Shown: in pieces, positions 58,605 through 64,000 of the stretch
Layout of the letters: each line of letters starts with the position of its first letter
Position numbering within the stretch: the stretch's first letter is position 1
Source: Chrysomallon squamiferum
Taxonomy: Eukaryota > Mollusca > Gastropoda > Neomphalida > Peltospiridae
DNA: 64,000 nt
NCBI GenBank assembly: GCA_012295275.1
Contig: CM022677.1
Span: forward strand, 11,718,574-11,782,573
Direction: 5' to 3'
The notes under the pieces: model-generated
The model's input: only the letters and a program-made list of their open reading frames with translations
Databases searched by the model: none
Told to the model about the DNA's origin: nothing
Translations under genes and position numbers: made by a program

Positions 58605-60320
58605 CTCATGTATCCGATTGGTCCTGTGATGTAACACTGTCTATATTACATGTATCCGATTGGTCCTGTGATGTAACTCTGTGTCTATATTACACGATGT
58701 AACTCTGTCTATATTACATGTGTCCGATTGGTCCTGTGATGTAACACTGTCTATATTACATGTGTCCGATTGGTCCTGTGATGTAACACTGTCTATATTA
58801 CATGTGTCCGATTGGTCCTGTGATGTAACACTGTCTATATTACATGTATCCGATTGGTCCTGTGATGTAACTCTATCTATATTACATGTGTCCGATTGGT
58901 CCTGTGATGTAACACTGTCTATATTACATGTGTCCGATTGGTCCTGTGATGTAACACTGTCTATATTACGTGTCCGATTGGTCCTGTGATGTAACTCTGT
59001 CTATATTACATGTGTCCGATTGGTCCTGTGATGTAACTCTGTCTATATTACATGTGTCCGATTGGTCCTGTGATGTAACACTGTCTATATTACATGTGTC
59101 CGATTGGTCCTGTGATGTAACACTGTCTATATTACATGTATCCGATTGGTCCTGTGATGTAACTCTGTCTATATTACATGTGTCCGATTGGTCCTGTGAT
59201 GTAACACTGTCTATATTACATGTGTCCGATTGGTCCTGTGATGTAACACTGTCTATATTACATGTGTCCGATTGGTCCTGCGATGTAACTCTGTCTATAT
59301 TACATGTGTCCGATTGGTCCTGTGATGTAACTCTATCTATATTACATGTGTCCGATTGGTCCTGTGATGTAACAAAGATGTAAAATTTGGAATCTATATT
59401 ACATGTGTCCGATTGGTCCTGTGATGTAACACTGTCTATATTACATGTGTCCGATTGGTCCTGTGATGTAACTATCTATATTACATGTGTCCGACTGGTC
59501 CTGTGATGTAACACTATCTATATTACATGTATCCGATTGGTCCTGTGATGTAACACTGTCTATATTACATGTATCCGATTGGTCCTGTGATGTAACACTG
59601 TCTATATTACATGTGTCCGATTAGTCCTGTGATGTAACACTGTCTATATTACATGTGTCCGATTGGTCCTGTGATGTAACTCTATCTATATTACATGTGT
59701 CCGATTGGTCCTGTGATGTAACTCTATCTATATTACATGTGTCCGATTGGTCCTGTGATGTAACACTGTCTATATTATGTATCCGATGTGTCCGTCTATA
59801 TTACATGTGTCCGATTGGTCCTGTGATGTAACACTGTCTATATTACATGTGTCCGATTGGTCCTGTGATGTAACACTATCTATATTACATGTGTCCGATT
59901 GGTCCTGTGATGTAACACTGTCTATATTACATGTATCCGATTGGTCCTGTGATGTAACACTGTCTATATTACATGTATCCGATTGGTCCTGTGATGTAAC
60001 ACTGTCTATATTACATGTGTCCGATTGGTCCTGTGATGTAACACTGTCTATATTACATGTGTCCGATTGGTCCTGTGATGTAACACTGTCTATATTACAT
60101 GTATCCGATTGGTCCTGTGATGTAACTGTCTGTCTGTCTATATTACATGTGTCCGATTGGTCCTGTGGTCCGATTGGTCCTGTGATGTAACACTGTCTAT
60201 ATTACATGTTGTCCGACTGTCTATATTACATGTGTTGCCAGAATGGTCCGATTGGTCCTATTGATGTAACACTGTCTATATTACATGTATCCGATTGTTC
60301 ACATGATGTATCGTTATCCA
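58605..60320. repeat. 42 bp satellite, about 40 copies, with CCAAT-type motif
   Basis: The unit is TGTAACACTGTCTATATTAC followed by ATGTGTCCGATTGGTCCTGT and GA. Variation is mostly ACACTG/ACTCTG/ACTCTA and ATGTGTCC/ATGTATCC. Every unit carries CGATTGGTCC, an inverted CCAAT box, and TGATGTAA. Irregular units occur near 59370, 59780, 60120-60170 and 60210-60260. The 42-base length keeps one frame open (SILHVSDWSCDVTL repeated), which is a by-product of length and not evidence of a gene. Confidence 0.97.
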
Positions 60321-60429
60321 TGTTACATATAACAGACTGGCTTGTAACAAACAAGAAGATGGAAAAGATCAAGTTCAGAAAACAGTCACAAAGAAATGAA
60401 ACAACTGGAGTGTGTACTTGATCGACTGG

Positions 60430-61692
60430 AGAACGTTATCTCTTGTTGACGGAATGATTATACTGGAATTAATGATGGAAGTGAAATGAGTAAAGATGAA
60501 TTCATTGACTGATCTGGCTTGAGAACACATTTTTATACAAACAAAGGACCATAAGTCTGAAAAGCTTATAATTATTATGACTAAAAATAGTTGAGATTCA
60601 GTATTAATGACACAAATGAAGTCCAGTTTTAAAATGTTTACTGCTTATACAAAATGTTAAATACATTATAAAACATGTTGAAAGTTAAACATTGTGAGAA
60701 AAAAAATATATTTTAGTACATTTTTTACTGTGGGTTAAAGTTAGGTGATTTAAATATACATTTATCCAAATATTTTTTCTTTAGTTTATTTGGCAACATT
60801 GTTAAGTGATAGGAAATGATTTGGTTAGATTTATTTCAAAACATCCTTAATTTTATCACACTGTTACGAGTAAGGTTTATGCCCAGGGTTAGCTTAATTA
60901 GCTGAAAAAGCTGCAAGACCTGGAAAATCATATGAGGAGTTTTAGAAGTATGGTTAGCATTTTGGTTAGGTTTTGGTTAGGTTTAGGTTAGTCCAACTTT
61001 TGTGCAGATTTAAATGTCAGTTAACCTGAAGCGTGTCTTCATTCAGCACAAACTGACAATTTATAGCTTTTTGGTAAAAGTAAATCAGTTCTGAAAGAGA
61101 ACGTCGTTTTAACAAAGGGAAATTATCTTATTCTTAAAGGTTTTAGTTTGTCTACAAATACAAAGTTTGCTGATGTGAAACTCTATTTCCAGATGTAATC
61201 AGCTGCAGAAACTGGTACATCTAAACATTCTTTAAATTTCTGAGTTATACAAACATATACACATCTTATTTCTTTTTATTCATTCAAATTCAGACCATAC
61301 TGTTAAATTGTGAAAGAGAACATTTTGTTTAATAATACAAGAATCATCTCTCACTTAGCAAAACAGCACTTTTAAAAATATATTTATAAAAAAAAAATTA
61401 GATCACTTTTCATGATGTTAGAGTGCCACAAACAATTCAGTGTGATTCTAATTATGCATAATGAAGACACATATCACAAATAAGTTTTGCATATAATCAG
61501 CTAATAACAAATATTTTCAACACTTGTGAATTAAAAAAAGCCTAACAGCTGGTGTAATATCATGATGAAACAAATACAGCATTACCCCATTTAGTTAAAA
61601 TCAAAGATGGTGAATATTAATAAGAATTATTTTGTTAACAGTAGTAGTAGTAGTGGAAGTAATAATAGTATAATAATACTAATGACAATAAT

Positions 61693-61741
<49 letters not shown>

Positions 61742-62100
61742 GAAGTTGTAATAATAAAATTAACAATAATTATCTCAATAGTATTAGCATAATAATAATA
61801 ATAAGAAGAAGAATAATAATAATAGTAATAATAAAATAATAATAGAATTTTTACATTTCACCATTTGATATGAGACATTAACTTGAAAGAGTCTATTTTC
61901 TGTCATTATCATTACAGAAATGACTCAAATAATGTTCTTAAACACGTAATAAAAATATTCATACTGTATAATTAACCAATCCATTGAAAATATTATAATA
62001 TAGGATGGTTTAAATATAAAATTACAGTAAGATATTTTTTTCATGTTCACTAAGAGTGAATTACAAAGTCAATAGTTTAAAAAAGATAAAAAGATACATC
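60430..62100. other. AT-rich spacer
   Basis: No gene is supported. GGTTAGGTTTTGGTTAGGTT lies near 60960-60990 and an AAT run at 61697-61740. Confidence 0.6.
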
Positions 62101-62134
62101 TGTTATCAATGATCAATACAGATAGTAAACTACT

Positions 62135-63155
62135 TTTGATTGGCTAATATGTCTGAGAAAATCATTTTCATTGGTTTAAAAACAGTTGTCATATATATTT
62201 TTATAGATAATATATAAATATCAAATGTGATATAAAACTGACATTTTAATTTTTATGTGATATTTTTCTTTGTCTGATGTCATGTTATAAAACAGGATTG
62301 TTCATTGGTTAAAGCTCAGATCTATTCTACTGTTTGACTGGCCAGAAGTTCTAATAAATAAATAATTTCATTGGTTAATTATTAAAGCCATTCCTATTTT
62401 CATTGGTCAGCTGACGATCCAATCACCTCTCAGGATTTCATTTATAATTAAAGAGTTTTTTCTGTGCACAGTTTTCACTGTTTGATTCAAGTGCTGAGTT
62501 TAAAATGTAAATCCACTAAAACATTAACAAATATGTACAAAAATCTGGTAAGATGAACAATTCATTTTTTCTGAGACTGTTTCCTGTAATAAGATTTCAC
62601 TGGCTAGTGTGTTGTACCACTGTGTTGTATTGTTTCTTCAGATGTAACCGGTGATCCTTTGACACTGATTCACACAAACATTTTCTTTAGATCATCAACA
62701 GTAATTTAAATGAAGTGTTTTCTGTAATGTCTGTTTTGTTCATTTTGGTCACAGACGTTGGTCAAAATAAACACAAAGTTCTTTCACAATAATGTTTCAT
62801 TTGCACATTTGTTGAATGGTCCAAGGTATTGAATAATGTATGCCAATATTTCTCTGGCCTGAATTTTTCAAGAACAACACTGATTGGTTTTGATGGGTCA
62901 TTTGTTACATTCATGATGATTGGTTTATTACAGATCAGTGGCCAGTCTTTTATTACAGACACCATGACTGGCTATTTTTAACTCTCAGATCACCATGGTT
63001 ACATGATTGGTAAATAACAAACTTTTTTACCAGTCTTTTCTTACAGACACAGTGACTGGATAACAGAACTCACAGAATTTTATTACAATCATAATGATTG
63101 GTTAATTTAAAATCCCAGATCTGCTATAATGAAGTCTCATTGGTTGGTGGCCTAA
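62135..63155. repeat. Diffuse ATTGG-rich degenerate repeat
   Basis: About a dozen ATTGG/ACTGG sites spaced roughly 50-110 bases (near 62138, 62169, 62304, 62369, 62402, 62884, 62918, 62965, 63006, 63054, 63097, 63138) sit in loosely similar text such as CATGATTGGTTTATTACAGA, GACACCATGACTGGCTA and ATAATGATTGGTTAATTTAA. The best repeated stretch is 62870-63155. It occupies the 3' flank of the second MCC copy. Confidence 0.55.
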
Positions 63156-63303
63156 CAGTGTCTATCTCAAGCACTTCAATTCTTTGTTTGAGCAGTTTTA
63201 TCTGTCTCTCGTAGCGATCTGTCATCCCCTGTAACTGAGTCTCAATTTCTTCAGCTTGCTCTGGTACATCTTCTTTGCTTTATCAAATGCTGATATCAAG
63301 GCA
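63124..63303 (-). CDS. MCC: MCC-like terminal exon (right copy), one-base frameshift
   Basis: The acceptor is TCTCTTACAG. The frame reads ALISAFDKAKKMYQSKLKKL, then a one-base deletion after AAATTG, then TQLQGMTDRYERQIKLLKQR and IEVLEIDTVRPPTNETSL, stop TAG at 63124-63126. Vertebrate MCC ends KQRIALLEEENSRPHTNETS-L; the ETSL end is a class I PDZ ligand (S/T-X-hydrophobic) that binds polarity proteins such as Scribble. Because it lies at higher coordinates than the other minus-strand MCC exons, it must belong to a second copy that continues beyond 64000, unless the assembly is misordered. Confidence 0.9.
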
Positions 63304-64000
63304 CTGTAAGAGAAAAAAAAAAATAAAAAAAATAAATATATAAATAAATAAATTAATAAAATAAAATAAAAGATTATTATTTAAAATTAGTTTATAGTAT
63401 TAAGGCACTATGGGGGAAAACAAAGGAAAATGAAAAGAATATAAAATTAGAATATGCTATTTATGTTACAAAAATACTAATCATATAAAGGAACTACAAA
63501 AATAAAATTAAAAAGCTATGTAACTATTATGTTAATTTGATTTAAAAATAAAAATAATATAGCAATGCTTTATAAAATAAAGTGAAATAAGATGATGTAA
63601 AATTAAATTATTTATATTGCAAAAATAAAATTAAAAAAATTAGAATAATAATGATATCAAGACATTACAGGGCAAAAAATAAAGTAAAATAAAGATTATA
63701 ATATTAGATATATCAATTATATTACAGAAATACTAATGCTATCACTACAAAACATTACAAAACAAAACAAAAATAAAATAAAAATTAGATGCAATTTATG
63801 TTAGAAATATATAAATGTTAATAACAACAATATTAGTAAAAGTGATTTTAGTACTGCACAGAAAACTCTTCCACAAAAAATCCCAGACAGAAAAAGCAAT
63901 GACATTATGTCAATTTATATACTGTTTATATAATTATAATATTCACACAATAAGTTTATAATAAAAATGTCTCTAAATATAATTTGAATTCCTGTTTGAA
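63304..64000. other. Probable intron of the right MCC copy
   Basis: AT-rich text with AAAT runs and repeated ATATTAGA/AATACTAAT-like pieces. No further exon is seen before the window edge. Confidence 0.5.

Noticed and set aside
58681-60190. Long open frames with a 14-residue repeat (SILHVSDWSCDVTL) over the 42 bp satellite.
   Set aside because: The 42-base unit is a multiple of three, so one frame stays open automatically. There is no start context, splice structure or flanking coding sequence.
60880-60940. Possible tRNA gene near AGCTTAATTAGCTGAAAAAG.
   Set aside because: No acceptor stem, anticodon arm or T-loop could be folded by eye.

Overview
The window is AT-rich, intron-rich animal DNA. 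Genes are split into short exons with GT/AG borders, separated by long A/T-rich introns, microsatellites, minisatellites and decayed transposons. The MCC-like coiled-coil gene, an intronless collagen prolyl 4-hydroxylase alpha gene, a LigB-fold dioxygenase-like gene, TTAGGG-type repeat patches and a RNase-H-bearing LINE together suggest a spiralian, perhaps a mollusc. This assignment is inference; no marker fixes the species. A 200-base run of N marks a scaffold join at 38777-38976.

Layout. 0-4 kb: a 42-43 bp tandem array, then plus-strand exon-like segments, two of which belong to a small family that recurs at 25-27 kb and 53-57 kb. 4.4-9 kb: a dispersed repeat, a decayed Ty3/gypsy-type pol fragment, a degenerate CCCTAA-type patch and an ACGACGG-rich degenerate repeat. 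11.9-19 kb: minus-strand exons of one or more unrecognised genes, interrupted by a 36 bp minisatellite and a MULE-type transposase remnant. 21.5-25.3 kb: a long AG tract and a truncated, frameshifted LINE (endonuclease, reverse transcriptase, RNase H). 25.5-27.3 kb: minus-strand copies of the small exon family. 27.9-34.3 kb: ten minus-strand exons of an MCC (mutated in colorectal cancers) homologue, carrying a stop codon, frameshifts and splice-site changes. 36.5-38.0 kb: a single-exon prolyl 4-hydroxylase alpha gene with a frame break just before its last two catalytic residues. 38.6-39.4 kb: gap flanked by repeats and a second LINE piece. 40.2-41.2 kb: two exons of a LigB-like gene. 43-54 kb: mostly empty, with one terminal-exon candidate and two palindromic sites. 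55.2-57.4 kb: a complete four-exon gene for a 132-residue unrecognised protein whose splice phases all agree. 58.1-60.3 kb: ATT and TC tracts and a roughly 40-copy 42 bp satellite. 62.1-63.2 kb: a cluster of ATTGG motifs. 63.12-63.30 kb: the last exon of a second MCC copy, ending in the conserved PDZ-ligand ETSL.

The main biological points are: two MCC loci in the same orientation, the left one damaged and with tandem repeats grown over two of its splice-donor regions; and a small-protein exon family copied in both orientations around it. Single-base lesions recur in genes that are otherwise well conserved, so consensus error in the assembly is a real alternative to pseudogene decay. No operon, CRISPR array, rRNA or tRNA gene was seen.
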